A stretch of DNA of 64,000 bases from Gonatopus flavifemur (Eukaryota; Arthropoda; Insecta; Hymenoptera; Dryinidae), in contig JAFFJZ010000013.1 of NCBI GenBank assembly GCA_018340375.1, positions 8,300,001 through 8,364,000 of the forward strand, read 5' to 3'. Under the pieces are notes generated by a model. That model was not told the DNA's origin, did no database searches, and worked only from the letters and a program-made list of their open reading frames with translations. The first letter of the stretch is position 1, and each line of letters starts with the position of its first letter. Of this stretch, positions 33,546-45,129 are shown piece by piece. Both the position numbers and the translations under genes were made by a program.

Positions 33546-33653
33546 GAAAAAACTTTCTCACCTGGGTACTCAGGAATAAGGATATTGGATAATATATAAT
33601 CCAGGAGCCAAAATATTGATGAAAAATCAACAGAAATTCACGCGTTAAACGTA

Positions 33654-34448
33654 ATGGGTCTTCCTTTTGTTGACGGTGTTTCTTCTTATTTGAATGCAGT
33701 AATGCAGTGTATATTGTACTGTGGTTCTAAGACAAAACAATTACTTTTATCTGACCCCAATTACATCATAAATATCTCAATTCAGAACTACAATTTGCAA
33801 AAAAACCTTGATATCATAGCTTCAAAACAGCCTGCAGGTCCACAATACTTGCATAATCACTCACAAGATGCAGGAGAATTCATCGCTTCTATTTGCGAGA
33901 ATTCAATGGCTATTAAAAATTTAGTGAAGCACCAAATAACTACCTTAACGGAATGTACGAAATGTGAATATACCGAAAATATTGTTGGTACAAATTGTAT
34001 TACACGTCTTGGGCTACCTCCAATTTCACAAACATCATTTGAGTTTCAAGAAATATTCAAGTTCAATTTTTCAACATCGAAAATTTTCGAAGATTCTTAT
34101 GACAATTGTAATAACTTGCATAAAACTAAAAAATCATTTATAACTGCGTCAGAACAATATGTAATTGTGCAATTGATGATGTTTAATCACAATAATGTTG
34201 AAGCAACAAAGGTAGAAAATATAAACATTGAAGCAGTACCAACTTCAAAAATTATAATTGCACAACACTTTTATAAAGTTATAGCTGTTGTTTTTCATCA
34301 GGGTAAAAATATTTCTGAAGATAATTTCACATGCATGTTATGAAGTAAAGGTACAAAGTGGATATTTATTCATGATCTGCAAGTTGAAGAGCGACATTGG
34401 CCACGCAATGCTAAAGACTCGTATATATATTTCTTTGAAAAGCAATAA
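33654..34448 (+). pseudogene. USP-like (peptidase C19 fold) gene lacking catalytic residues
   Basis: From the ATG at 33654 the frame runs 229 codons to TGA (34341-34343). Unit B has CGA there, and reading on gives SKGTKWIFIHDLQVEERHWP and ...SYIYFFEKQ to TAA at 34446-34448, about 265 residues. The Cys box reads GLPFVDGVSSYLNAVMQC where active enzymes have GLxNxGxTCYxNxxxQ, so the nucleophile is Ser. The His box reads VFHQGKNISEDNFTCML where a GHY is expected; unit B has EGNF. One CxxC (ECTKCEY) remains of the usual zinc finger. The end W...D...WP..SYIYFFEK is typical of the family. Known USPs remove ubiquitin; this one should not, though it might bind. A possible acceptor (ATAATCCAG, 33604) would add upstream residues. 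The premature TGA makes this copy truncated, so it is called a pseudogene; read-through or a different allele is possible. Confidence 0.7.
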
Positions 34449-34825
34449 TTTCGCTTCATCATAAAATTAGAATCCAATTACTGTGATATTGTACAGTTTT
34501 GAAGAATATAGAATACCTTCATAATACCATAACGAACCAAATATTCTTGAAAAATTTTTTCGAATGATTTCGATGGATATTCCACAAAATTCTGAAAAAT
34601 GTCTGGTACAGTACTAGAAAGTGTCTTCAATCTGATATCTTGAAGGTATATCTTTTTGTTGCATGATAAATATTTGACATCTCTTTACCCAGATAGCAAA
34701 AGTTCCAAAAACTAGATCCCATTGAATCCTTCTGGAACCACAAAATGAATCACTGAAATGTCAGTAGGATGGAGTTCTTGGAGAATTCAAATCGCCTTTT
34801 GTCATACTATATACAGTACAATATA

Positions 34826-36118
34826 CGAGGGTGGATTGATGAGTTTCCGGCCTGACCAAGAAAAACAACGTTTTTAAGAATTTTTTTTTTTTATTTCTCA
34901 ACATAATCTCCTCCAAGGCTGATACATTTCTGATAGCGGTGTTCTAGTCTAGTCATGCCATCTCTATAGACTGATTCGTCAAGCTCCTCAAAATACCCAT
35001 TTACAGCTTCGATTACTTCTTCATTGTCCGCAAATCTCTTACCGCCAAGCCATTTTTTGAGGTTAGGAAACAGATAATAGTCACTCGGGGCTAGGTCTGG
35101 AGAGTAGGGAGGGTGCGGCATTAATTCAAACTTCAGATCGTTGATTTGAGCCATCGCAACGATTGACGTGTGCGCTGGTGCGTTATCGTGATGAAACAAG
35201 ATTCTTTTCTTCGCCAGATGAGGTCGTTTAATTTTCACTTCGTGGCTCAAACGTTGCAATAAGTCTGCGTAGTATTGACCAGTGATAGTTTTACCCTTTT
35301 CAAGGTAATCAATGTATATAATACCTCTTGCATCCCAAAAAACAGTAGCCATAACTTTGTTCGCCGAAAAAATTGTTTTTGCCTTCTTTGGAGTTGGTTC
35401 CCCTGGTCCAATCCACTGTTTAGACTGTTCTTTGGTTTCAGGAGTGTAGTGGTGGACCCAAGTTTCGTCAACGGTTACGAATCGACGCAAAAATTCGCTT
35501 GGATTACGCTTATACAACGCCAAATTGGCGGTAGAAATGCTCTTTCGAATCAATTTTTGGTCGACTGTTAGCAAACGCGGCACCCATCTTGCACAGAGCT
35601 TTTCCATATACAAATGTTGGTGCAAAATATTTTGTACACGTTCATATGACATCTTACAGGTCTCAGCTATCTCACGAACTTTTAATCTGCGATCTTTCAG
35701 CACTATTTGATGGATTTTTTCGATCATATCTGGAGTTGTGACCTCAATGGGGCGTCCTGAGCGAGGCTCATCAGAGGTGCTCACACGACCCTTTTTAAAC
35801 TCGGAAACCCACTGCTTAACGGTTGAATATGATGGGGAGGATGTCCCCAGTGTTGAGTCCATCTCTTCTTTAATTTCCTTCGGCGTTAACCCCTTCAAAT
35901 AAAAGTATTTGATGACAGCACGATTTTCCAGCTTTTCCATTTTTACGAAAAACACAGAGGCGTCTTGGTCAGCGTGCTCTCAAAACTAAACTAACATGGC
36001 GATCGGACTGAAACTATAGCTACAAGCTATCTAAGGATGGTGCTATAGAACGCCACCTCAAGGTAGGCCTAGTGGCGCCATCTCTTGGTCAGGCCGGAAA
36101 CTTATCAATCCACCCTCG
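34826..36118 (-). mobile_element. intact mariner, mellifera-like subfamily (1293 bp)
   Basis: Terminal repeats CGAGGGTGGATTGATgAGTT and the complement of ATCAATCCACCCTCG lie directly inside TA (34824-34825, 36119-36120). The transposase ORF is complete. The size is typical of a full-length mariner. Confidence 0.95.
34891..35940 (-). CDS. mariner DD34D transposase, intact, 349 residues
   Basis: Cut-and-paste transposase acting on the 34826/36118 TIRs. The ATG chosen is at 35938-35940 (MEKLENRAVIKYFYLKG); the longer frame begins only at GTG. N-terminal paired helix-turn-helix: TPKEIKEEMDSTLG and STVKQWVSEFKKGR, linker SDEPRSGRP, then RLKVREIAETCKMSYERVQ. Catalytic triad: VTVDETWVHHY (about residue 160), LFHHDNAPAHTS (about 250) and HPPYSPDLAPSDYYLFPNLK (about 284), with 34 residues between the last two aspartates. 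WVPRLL and the C-terminal LGGKRF are present. Length matches the family (about 345). No stop or shift was found, so this copy may still be active; subfamily by motif only. Confidence 0.95.
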   Translation of the reverse strand: MEKLENRAVIKYFYLKGLTPKEIKEEMDSTLGTSSPSYSTVKQWVSEFKKGRVSTSDEPRSGRPIEVTTPDMIEKIHQIVLKDRRLKVREIAETCKMSYERVQNILHQHLYMEKLCARWVPRLLTVDQKLIRKSISTANLALYKRNPSEFLRRFVTVDETWVHHYTPETKEQSKQWIGPGEPTPKKAKTIFSANKVMATVFWDARGIIYIDYLEKGKTITGQYYADLLQRLSHEVKIKRPHLAKKRILFHHDNAPAHTSIVAMAQINDLKFELMPHPPYSPDLAPSDYYLFPNLKKWLGGKRFADNEEVIEAVNGYFEELDESVYRDGMTRLEHRYQKCISLGGDYVEK

Positions 36119-36569
36119 TACAGTATGACAAAAGGCGATTTGAATTCTCCAAGTACTCTATTCTGCTGACATTTCAGTAGTTCGTTTTGTGGTCACGAAA
36201 GAATCCAATGAGATCTAATTTTTGGAACTTCTGCTATGTGCTACTTTTCACAATGATTCAAAAGAGTGACCGACAAATTTTTGCTGGAAAGCTATTTTTA
36301 GCTTCATGCTAAACAGTACAAATTCTATCTCGCAAAAAAAATTTCTGTTGGATACCTTGAATATATTGTACGCAAGTTTCCTCTGTCTGTAAGATCTAAA
36401 AAGTAAAAGAAGACGCCAAGTACATGAAACTTCATCAATACTTCCAAAACCAAAAAATAAACAATAATCTAAAAACACATCCTGAAAGAATTCGCTTTTT
36501 TTCCCTGTATTCTTTATTTTTCATTTCGATAATCTATTGCTGTCCAATGATGAAATGACTGATGGAAAC

Positions 36570-37409
36570 TAGAGACCCTTCAATCAGAGTTTGGTCAACA
36601 GGCTGAAAAATGTGAATGCATTTTGATTGGTCCGCCATGTTTCCTCTAAACAGAGTGGGAGAAATTGCGGCGAATTCAAAATTGTTATTTTGCATATACT
36701 CAGTTTTCCATGATTTATAAGCAAAATATTCACAAACTGGAGGGTGAATGTGTGTCAACTCCTCAGTTGGACTGCGAAATGAATTTTTAAATTAATTCCG
36801 AAAATTTAAACATCGAAGTGTGTAGAAGTTGTAATGGGAATTAAATAACGAGTGAAACTAACCTAGATCAACGTAAACAGTTTTCACCATTCTCACCTCT
36901 CCATGTGGCGTCAAACTTTAACATTATAATTTTTTATAAAAAATCATTTTTCGTGCATTCTATTTAAACGCACAGTACGTTTTCTGTGTATTTCGTGTGG
37001 CACAATAACGCACTCATGATGAAACTTCCACAATTAGGTAAGTGATATATAGAGACCCTTTAATACCCGTAACTGTAAACTGTTTACTGACCCGTAAACT
37101 GTTTACGTTGATCTAGGTTAGTTTCACTCGTTATTTAATTTCCATTACAACTTCTACACACTTCGATGTTTAAATTTTCGGAATTAATTTGGAAATTCAT
37201 TTTGCAGTCCAACTGAGGAGTTGACACACATTCACCCTCCAGTTTGTGAATATTTTGCTTATAAATCATGGAAAACTGAGTATATGCAAAATAACAATTT
37301 TGAATTCGCCGCAATTTCTCCCACTCAGTTTAGAGGAAACATGGCGGACCAATCGAAATGCATTCACATTTTTCAGGCTGTTGACCAGACTCTGATTAAA
37401 GGGTCTCTA
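36570..37409. mobile_element. 840-bp hairpin element, TAGAGACCCTT ends, 8-bp TSD
   Basis: Starts TAGAGACCC and ends GGGTCTCTA, flanked by ATGGAAAC at 36562-36569 and 37410-37417. Unit B keeps the single unoccupied site (GACTGATGGAAACCCAAG, near 48630). Arms of about 310 bp pair nearly perfectly, including CCGCCATGTTTCCTCTAAAC and GTTGACACACATTCACCC. The loop (36890-37090) is unique. The two mirror open frames in the arms are not genes. Confidence 0.95.
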
Positions 37410-37559
37410 ATGGAAACCTAAGTGGGTTTTAATATCAAATAAATTATCTGAGGACATTTCCTTCATTCCCACGATTGCTATCAAACTCGATATGAGTATT
37501 CAATTCCATTTGAAGACACATTCAGAAAAAGAAGTGAAATCCCAATAAAAAACTCCAAA

Positions 37560-38100
37560 AAAGTAAAAAAAACGCCAAGTACATGAAACTGTCATCAATA
37601 CTCCTAAAACCAAAAAATAAACAAATAAAAATCCCAAAAACAAAGAATAAAAAAATCTAAAAACACATTCTAGAGGAAAATTTCACTGCATTCAGAATTT
37701 CGAGGGGATATCAAAGGATATGCTCCATTTGAAAAAAAAAGATATGAAATCAATATGAGCGACCAAGTACATTGGTTACCCAAAGGATATGTGAAAGATT
37801 TTTGGTATATTGTAACTTCAGTTTGTTTAAACTGTATTGAAGGTAATTTATGATTTTCAAAAAAGCATTATTGTATCAAAAAAATAAATAAAACAAGCGT
37901 ATCGTTCTGCTCGTATATATAGATACCAAAAAGTGAAAAAAAGTAGAATTCCACAAAACATACAAATGTCTCACAAAAACCCCTAGAAACTCCAACACAG
38001 TAAAAAAATAACGTCAAATCCCAAAAACCATGCAAACGTTTTACAATAACACTTGAAAAAAAATCCTTGAAAAAAATACTCCACTCTTTCCGGAAGATTA
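37560..38100 (+). other. A-rich end of unit A
   Basis: Poly-A-rich text with CCCAAAAA and AACACTCC words and the recurring phrase CGCCAAGTACATGAAA. No gene. Confidence 0.4.
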
Positions 38101-39069
38101 CTTGATATCAAGAGACGCGGTAGCGTCTCGACGCCAAGTATATGAAAAACCCTGAAAAAAAGATGTACAAGTATTTTTTTTATTTTAAGTGAAGAAAGCA
38201 GAAGTCGTCCGCTACCGTGTATCTTTTACTGCTCAACCGAGATTTAACCTCCTGAAAAAATGTTCAATGCACAATAACTCGACACATATTGTGTGTCACA
38301 AAAAAATAACTACACTTTCACTATATAATACGATTACACACTTTCGATTAAGCACACTACGAACTTGATCAGTTCATCCGTTACCGAAATATGAACGTTT
38401 CAAGTTTTCATACGATCAAAACATCTTTTCGGAATTTCTGATTAATCGGTTTCTTCTTAACACGAAGCCCTGTTATCCTTGAGGCGATTTCCAATGCTAC
38501 AAAGATTTATTCTGTCTCTTTTTCTTTCTTCGAACGCCCAATAGTAGATCATTTGTTCTGTCTTTCTTTCTTCGAATGTCCAATAGTGGATCATTTGTTC
38601 ATTAGTATGTAAAATATAATAACGTATGATACGGTGCTTCCAATATTGTCCAAATGGTTTGTTAGTCTTTTGTAACCTGTACAATGATTGGTAGATAAAT
38701 TTTTTTCCCTATAGAGTATATACATTGTAAATACGTAAACAAATATAACCTGTCAATGGATCTAACCTATTTGAGGATATAAAGAATAAGGAGCGTCGTG
38801 ATATCTAAACGTCTTTGTGACTCTAACTAAAAGTCTGATTTATGTGATATTATCAATCTAAGAAATTAAAAAGTCATTTATTTACTTCTAAGTGATAAAT
38901 ACTCAGCTAAAAAATATATAATATATTTTATATATTCAATTCTGTATATATACACACAACCGGAAAATTGACATTGAAAGACCTAACCTATTTGCGTGTA
39001 CAAGTAAGATCCCGCTGGATATTATCTCGATTTAATTTGAATATTGAGGTTTGTTTGAGGTTCTACCTG

Positions 39070-40315
39070 ATGCCTAAAAGAGGTCAACAGACGTCTCCTT
39101 CTCCTACGGAGTCGAAAATGTCTAACCAGAGCAAAGTAGACTTACCTATCAGTCTCACCGTTAATAGATATGCAACATATGATTCTGCTCCATATGTTGT
39201 ACACTTTGAGAGACAGTCGGAAAAAAAGACGAAAATGACTCTTAGTGAGCTTGGTTTGGGCATAAAGCTGGAAAAACTCGTTCCTAAATTTGCTGACGTC
39301 ACCAGAAATATCATCAGAACGGGTGATGATAAGTTCAGTTTGACCTTTGACGATCCCAAAGTTGCCAATCTCTTCGTTGAAGATGAACTTCTGGGTGGTA
39401 AAATTCATAAGGAAGAATCTTGGATCGCTTATATTCCAAATTACAAAGTCCAGAAATCTTTGGTAGTTAACGGGGTTGATAGTGATGTTCACGTTAATAC
39501 TATCAAAAAAGGAGTACGCACACAACCATTCTGGCCTCATCATTTTGAGATTCTCGAAGTTGATAGAATTACTAAGAGAGGACCTGCTTCTGGGGATCCA
39601 AGCAAGCCTGTTGAATATATTCCTACTGATATGATGAGGATAACGTATAAGGGAGGTAAGCGTCCCCCTAAGTTGTTGATTCATGGTTGTCTTCACGTTA
39701 CTCGCCCTTATATCTACAAGGTACGTAGATGTTTGATTTGTCAAAGATTTGGTCACATTGCTAAGTGGTGTAAATCAAAAAATAAGCCTCGCTGTGGCAA
39801 GTGTGGGGACCCCCACTTGACTGAAAATTGTAAATCCGAATATCTGAAATGTGCAAATTGTTGACACGACACTCAAAGAGATCCAAATCATCCTGCTGAT
39901 GACAATTTATGTCCTGAATTCATCAAACAAAAAAAAAATCAAAAAACTCATGGCGATAAGGGATATTTCTTACCAAGAGGCAGCATCTACTTATAAAACG
40001 TATAAGGGTAATCCACCCTTGCACGACGCTACTTATGCTCAATCTGCTTCCCCTACACTTGGTGAATATCTGAGAACAGAAAACTGTTCTAATAACGTTG
40101 GAGATATCACTTGCTCAGAACAGTCTGTAAATCCTGATTATTTAAAATCAATCGTAGAAACCAGCATTGCCGTTGTTTTACGTACTCTATTACCTAACGC
40201 TCTTAAATATATTTTGAGCGATATCATGGGTAGCTCCCCTGATGACGTGACTCTAAACGAAAAGGCCATCCGCATGCAGGAATTTATACTATCTAATCTA
40301 AAACTGACATTCTGA
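39070..40315 (+). pseudogene. LINE ORF1 (gag-like, CCHC), one stop and one frameshift
   Basis: ORF1 products bind the element RNA in cytoplasmic particles. From ATG 39070 the frame shows a central RNA-binding-like region, then knuckles CLICQRFGHIAKWC (CX2CX4HX4C) and CGKCGDPHLTENC. A third knuckle begins CANC and is cut by TGA at 39862-39864. The frame stays open after it to CPEFIKQKK (about 39930), where a run of A shifts the reading. It continues as KKLMAIRDISYQEAASTYKT to the stop at 40315. Two small lesions, otherwise full length. The frame is open from 38968 but the first ATG is at 39070. Confidence 0.85.
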
Positions 40316-40662
40316 GAATTGCTCTTTGTGTCTATCCGCATTGTTATTCTTTGTTTATATGTTAAAATCTCAATTTCTTTTTCTGTTATTCTATTCAAAA
40401 AGACAATTTCTTATGATTTTATAATTATGAACAATTATAATAATTTTACTTTCAACAGGAAATCAATTGCGGCTGATTCAACAGAGTTTATTCTTTGTAT
40501 CTTGATTATTTCTATAGAAATTTCTGAAAGTTATATATCTGATTCTTCAATAACACATAGGAGCTTGTTCTTGCGCTACTGTTCTGGAACTTTTGCCTGT
40601 ATCTTTGAGTTCTGTTTTGACCTACAATCCGTAAACTTAATATTTCTTTTTTGTCATAAGAA

Positions 40663-43600
40663 ATGGCTAACAATTTAAAAATAATACAATGGAACTGTCA
40701 TGGCCTTTTGTGCAGAGTTCAGGAACTCCCGGATATACTTAACAATAACAATACTGACGTCCTCTGCTTATCTGAGACTTGGCTTAACGATTCAATTCAA
40801 TATAGATACTCTGGATATAATATCTATCGCCATGATTCTGTCACACATAGAAACTCAAGAGGATCAGCTATTTTTGTTAAAAATAATATTCCCCACGACC
40901 CAGTTGATCCTGGTGTTATTCCTATTTATAATGATTGTATTAGATATCAAGTAGATCTGGTTGGAATTAAAATTAAATTTCAAGATAAAATTATCCATAT
41001 TTTCTCTGTATATAACCCCCCTCACAGTAACAATAATCCCCACAAACCACCTGATTTTTGGGAAAAATTTTTCTCTTACTTTGAATCTTTTGATTCCTGC
41101 ATTATTACTGGTGACTTTAACGCTAAATCCTCTCTATGGGGCCCTCTTGACTGCTTGGAAAATACAGAAGGTAGGGCAATTGAACAAGCGATTCTCTCTT
41201 CTAATCTAATTTGTTTAAATAATAATAAACCAACCAGACCTCATGATAATGTCAACTGTGGTACTGCGATAGATCTTACCTTTTCATCATCACATTTGGC
41301 ATGTATTGCAGATTGGAATGTATTTAACGACACTAAAGGAAGTGATCACTTCCCTGTAGCAACTACTATTCAGATTAGTAGACTAAATAAAATTCCCAGT
41401 AGACCCACCATCTCTATAACTAAAATCGATTGGGTATCTTTTAATCTGCATCTTGAACAGTAACTTAAAGATTTTCCTCTTTCTTCTTCATTAGAATTAG
41501 ATTACAATCTCTTTATTCACATAATTAAAACCTCAATTCTCCAATCAGGTGGGAAAATAAAAGATAATAAAAACATCGGAAAAACTGTTCCCTCACCCCG
41601 GTGGTCAGAGGAATGCTACGAAATAATTAAGGATAGATCAAAGCTATATAAAGATTTTCGTAGAAATCCTAGCAGCAAAAATCTAGAAAAATATAGAAAT
41701 GAAGTTAAAAGAACTAGCAAACTCTTGACTAAATATAAAAAAGGAAAATTTGAGGAACTTACAAAATCCCTAAATCCCAATATCAATCCTAAGAAATGCT
41801 GGGAAATTTTTAAAAGATTCGAAAACAGGAAACGTGGTCCTCCTCGTATTCCAACTGATCCTTTCTCTAATGTGCAGGTTAATGCTGCCATTGAGAAACT
41901 TTGTATCAATAGTAATAACAGTAACAATTCATCAATTCCTCTTAGTTCGGTTATCAATTCAGTTCCTCCAGAAAATGACTTTTTGGTTAGACCCATTTCT
42001 ATGAATGAACTCATTTTTGCCGTTAATTCCCTAAAGGTTGAATCCGCTGCTGGTCCTGATTTAATTAATAACAAAATTATATCCAGATTTACCAAGTCTG
42101 CCATGGGTATACTGTTCAGATTGTTTAATAGAATGTTTCACCATTGTATGATCCCTGCAGAATGGACAGAGTATGACGTCGTATTGATTGAGAAGCCAAA
42201 TAATGGGGGTTTCAGGCCTATCGCTTTGGCATCCTGCATGCTGAAATTATATGAAAGGATCATTTTGACCAGAATGGAAATCTGGTCCGAAAGAAACAAC
42301 ATAATTCCTCCGTACCAGTTTGGTTTCCGAAAACAAAAAAGTTGCTCCTATAACTTAAATGTTCTGATTACTGATATCAAAAATGCTTTTATTCAGAAGA
42401 AAAGTATTGGTGCTATATTTCTTGATCTTGAAGGGGCTTTTGATTGTGTCAATCCCAACATATTATACAATAAACTTACAGACCTCAAGCTCCCTAATAA
42501 AATCACTAAAACAATTCATAACATTATTTCTAATAGGAAAATTAATGTGTACTTGAACGGCCAATTTCTAAAAACAAAATACATAACCAGAGGATTACCA
42601 CAGGGCGCTATTTTGAGCCCTATTCTCTTCAACATTTATATCTCAGCTTTAAAAGAGCAACTTGGCCCATATGTTAGGATCCTATGTTATGCAGACGACA
42701 TAGTGATTTACTATATTAACCAAAACATACCTACTATTTATAAGGTCCTAAATAAGAATTTACAAAACTTGAGTGATTTTCTCTGTAAACTTGATCTCAA
42801 AATTTCCCCTAAGAAGTCTGAATTTTGTATCTTCTCGCTGAAAACCTCTCTAAATGATATCATCGCTACAAATAATCTGTCTATACAACTAAATGATTCC
42901 TTCATCGATATTAAAGACAATGTCAAATTTCTGGGAGTTTTTCTAAATAAATCCCTCAATTGGAATCTTCACGTGAACTATATTAGACAGAAGGCTTTGT
43001 GTCATTTGAAGATCCTCAAGTTGTTCAGCAAAAACAAATCTGGTGGCCATCCATCTTCTCTCCTTAATATTTATAAAGGTCTAATTAGGGCCACCCTTGA
43101 GTGGGGCTCTACTTGCTATGGGACACTTACGAAAACACAATCTCTAGCCCTTGATAGAATTCAGTACGCATCAATACGTTCAGCACTAGGACTAATAAGA
43201 ACTACTCCGATAAATGTTTTGTTAGACTTGTCTTCCGAGTTTCCTCTATACATAAGGAGATTGAATTTGGTCGAGAAATACGTTTCTAAAATCCTTCCAC
43301 AAAATAAACATATTTTAAACAATAGTCTTGAACTGTGCTCTCTTGAATTTGGTGGTATCTCGAGTCAAAACAAGATTGTCGCCAAAGATACTTTAGTAAA
43401 ATCTTACAGGAACCTCAAAGACAAATATCCAAATATCTGGAAGTTCAATATACCAGCTTCATTGTCATTTACTCTCAATTCGAGGATCTCAACTCCTAGT
43501 GTCGACTTTTCCATCGGCAAAGAAGTGAAGAATAGTTGCAACCGGGATCAAGCTCTTAGACAAATTATCAATAAGGACTTTCCGAATTTTTTTTACATTT

Positions 43601-44472
43601 ATACTGACGGGTCAAAGGATTCTGCATCTACTGGATGCGCTGTGTTTTTCGAATCCGTAAACCATACCATAATATCAAAGATAAATAAATTGTGCACCAT
43701 TTTTGATGCGGAAGCACAGGCTATTCTGATCGCCGTCGACTATATTTTTAAGAATAAAATACAAAATTCTGTTATTTTTTCCGATTCGTTGAGTGTTCTT
43801 ACTGCACTTCAAGCAATTGACTCAAAAGGACAACAAAATCCCAGAATTTATATAATTAAGAAAATTCTTTACAACTGTGAATCAATTAATTTAAAAGTTA
43901 GACTCATATGGATTCCAGCACATGTCGGCATTGCTGGCAATGAAAAGGCTGATAAAGCTGCGAAAAAGTCCTTGGCTTGTCCGGAACCTCGGAACTCTCC
44001 TCATTTCTATAAAAACCTGTATGAGTCCTTCAATAGGTCTGCTAGAGATGAGGCCAGAATGCACATTCTTACCCTAGCCAAAGAAAAAGGAATAAATTAC
44101 TTTGACAAAGTTAAAACCCCGTATATGAAACAACAACCATGGTTCCATAAATTATCACTTAACAGACAAGTAATAAGTACCATTTCAAGAATAAGATCGG
44201 GTCATGTAAGACTCAATGATCACCTATTCAAGAAAAACATAATAGATTCCCCAGCTTGCCCTTGCGGATTCCCAAATCAAACACTGGATCATGTATTTTT
44301 CGACTGTTCTAATTATAATAATTTCAGACATAAATTTATGAGCAATCTCATGAAATTCCAGGCTTTAAATACACTTCATGACTTAAGTATTAATGAACTT
44401 TCTTTTTCAGGCAATATTAAAATTCTTTATACTAATAATGATTTTGTTCAAAATTCGGCAATTCCAATTTAG
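40663..44472 (+). pseudogene. LINE ORF2 (EN-RT-RNase H), single nonsense codon
   Basis: Copies the element by target-primed reverse transcription. ATG 40663 opens an apurinic-type endonuclease: IIQWNCHGL, LCLSETWL, GDFNAKSSLWG, and SDHFPVA near residue 220. A TAA at 41461-41463 is the only stop; the same frame continues to 44472, about 1269 codons in all. Reverse transcriptase: FRPIALASCMLKLYERII, FLDLEGAFDCV, GLPQGAILSPILFNIYI and CYADDIVIYY. RNase H: YTDGSKDSASTG, DAEAQAI, FSDSLSVL and PAHVGIAGNEKADKAAK. The C-terminal knuckle is CPCGFPNQTLDHVFFDC. RNase H in an EN-RT LINE points to I, LOA or related clades; the clade is not settled. Confidence 0.9.
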
Positions 44473-44717
44473 TACTCTCCAATCGATAGAACCTCTGTAA
44501 ATCAAACCTCTTTCTTGAAAAATTGATATAACTTAAAATTATCCTAACCACATAATCCAGCGGGTCTACATATCCGCACGTTGATACATTTGGTTTTCAA
44601 TTTTCCCGCCATGATGGGCGACGTTATGGATGACCTCCATAAAACGATACTCAAAAGAAAGACTCGATGTTGGCGTATAGGCTTCAGCAAGGCCTAAGCC
44701 ATTTATAAGCTATAAGC
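44473..44717 (+). other. LINE 3' UTR and TATAAGC tail
   Basis: Non-coding; ends in TTATAAGCTATAAGC, a two-unit short repeat directly before the target duplication. A short non-A tail of this kind is known from several insect LINE clades. Confidence 0.75.
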
Positions 44718-45129
44718 TATAACCTGTCAATGAGGCGATGTGTTGATAGGTTATCAAAATATTAAAAGAATAATTAAAAGATGAATGAATTACAGGTGAC
44801 TACATTATTATTACAGATTACTACAGGTTTATACATTGTAAATACGTAAACAAATATAACCTGTCAATGAGGCGATGTGTTGATAGGTTATTAAAATATT
44901 AAAAGAATAATTAAATTCCAGGTGACTACATTATTACAGATTACTACAGGTTATTCAGAACAATGAAACATAAATAAACAACTTGAAATTATATATACTC
45001 TTATATATTACTTCAAAAAATTCATGAATTAATGGATGAATAAATGATGAAGAGGTGATTTGTAAAAAAAACAGAAAAAGTTTGAGAAAGGTATAAATAA
45101 ATCTATTTGCTACATTCAGAAAATTGGAA

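Larger units (their letters stand above)
34688..36240. mobile_element. CCCAGATAGCA hairpin MITE split by a mariner
   Basis: Left arm from CCCAGATAGCAAAAGTTCC and right arm to GGAACTTCTGCTATGTG pair over about 130 bp (TAGATCYCATTGGATTC, CCACAAAA, CTGAAATGTCAG, TTGGAGAATTCAAATCGCC, TTTTGTCATACT). The mariner at 34826-36118 sits in the loop. Unit B has no such element between TTGACATCTCTTTA (48226) and TTTTTGCTGG (48279). Confidence 0.85.
30408..38105 (+). repeat. tandem unit A (7.7 kb) with USP-like gene
   Basis: Begins TATCAAGAGACGCGGTAGCG and ends where the same sequence restarts at 38106. In order it holds: the AGACGC palindrome; GCTACCGTGTATC (31421); CCTGTCAATGAGGCGATGTG (31793); ~140-bp repeats; ~180-bp repeats; the USP-like gene; the block GATAAATATTTGACATCTCT (34668); TTTTTGCTGGAAAGCTATTT; CTATTGCTGTCCAATGATG (36535); and CGCCAAGTACATGAAA (37576). 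Every landmark recurs in the same order in unit B. Removing four insertions leaves about 5 kb. The nature of the unit (segmental duplication, defective large element or satellite-like gene array) is unresolved. Confidence 0.8.
38759..44717 (+). mobile_element. 5.96-kb non-LTR retrotransposon (LINE), I/jockey-like
   Basis: Flanked by a 15-bp target duplication, TATAACCTGTCAATG (38744-38758 and 44718-44732). That same target is intact in unit A at about 31787. It has a short 5' region, ORF1 with zinc knuckles, ORF2 with endonuclease, reverse transcriptase and RNase H, a 245-bp 3' UTR and a TATAAGC-repeat tail rather than poly(A). Only a few lesions separate it from an intact element, so the insertion is recent. 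Confidence 0.95.

Noticed and set aside
33000..33547. Two hydrophobic plus-strand frames (86 and 65 codons) as a membrane protein
   Set aside because: They are the same ~180-bp repeat translated twice, with no conserved frame across the three units.
36534..37421. Two near-identical 66-74 codon frames (MTHIHPPVCEYF...)
   Set aside because: Mirror images from the arms of the 840-bp hairpin, crossing its borders and target duplications.
39142..39756. 204-codon minus-strand frame
   Set aside because: Antisense to LINE ORF1.
41616..42104. 162-codon minus-strand frame
   Set aside because: Antisense to LINE ORF2.
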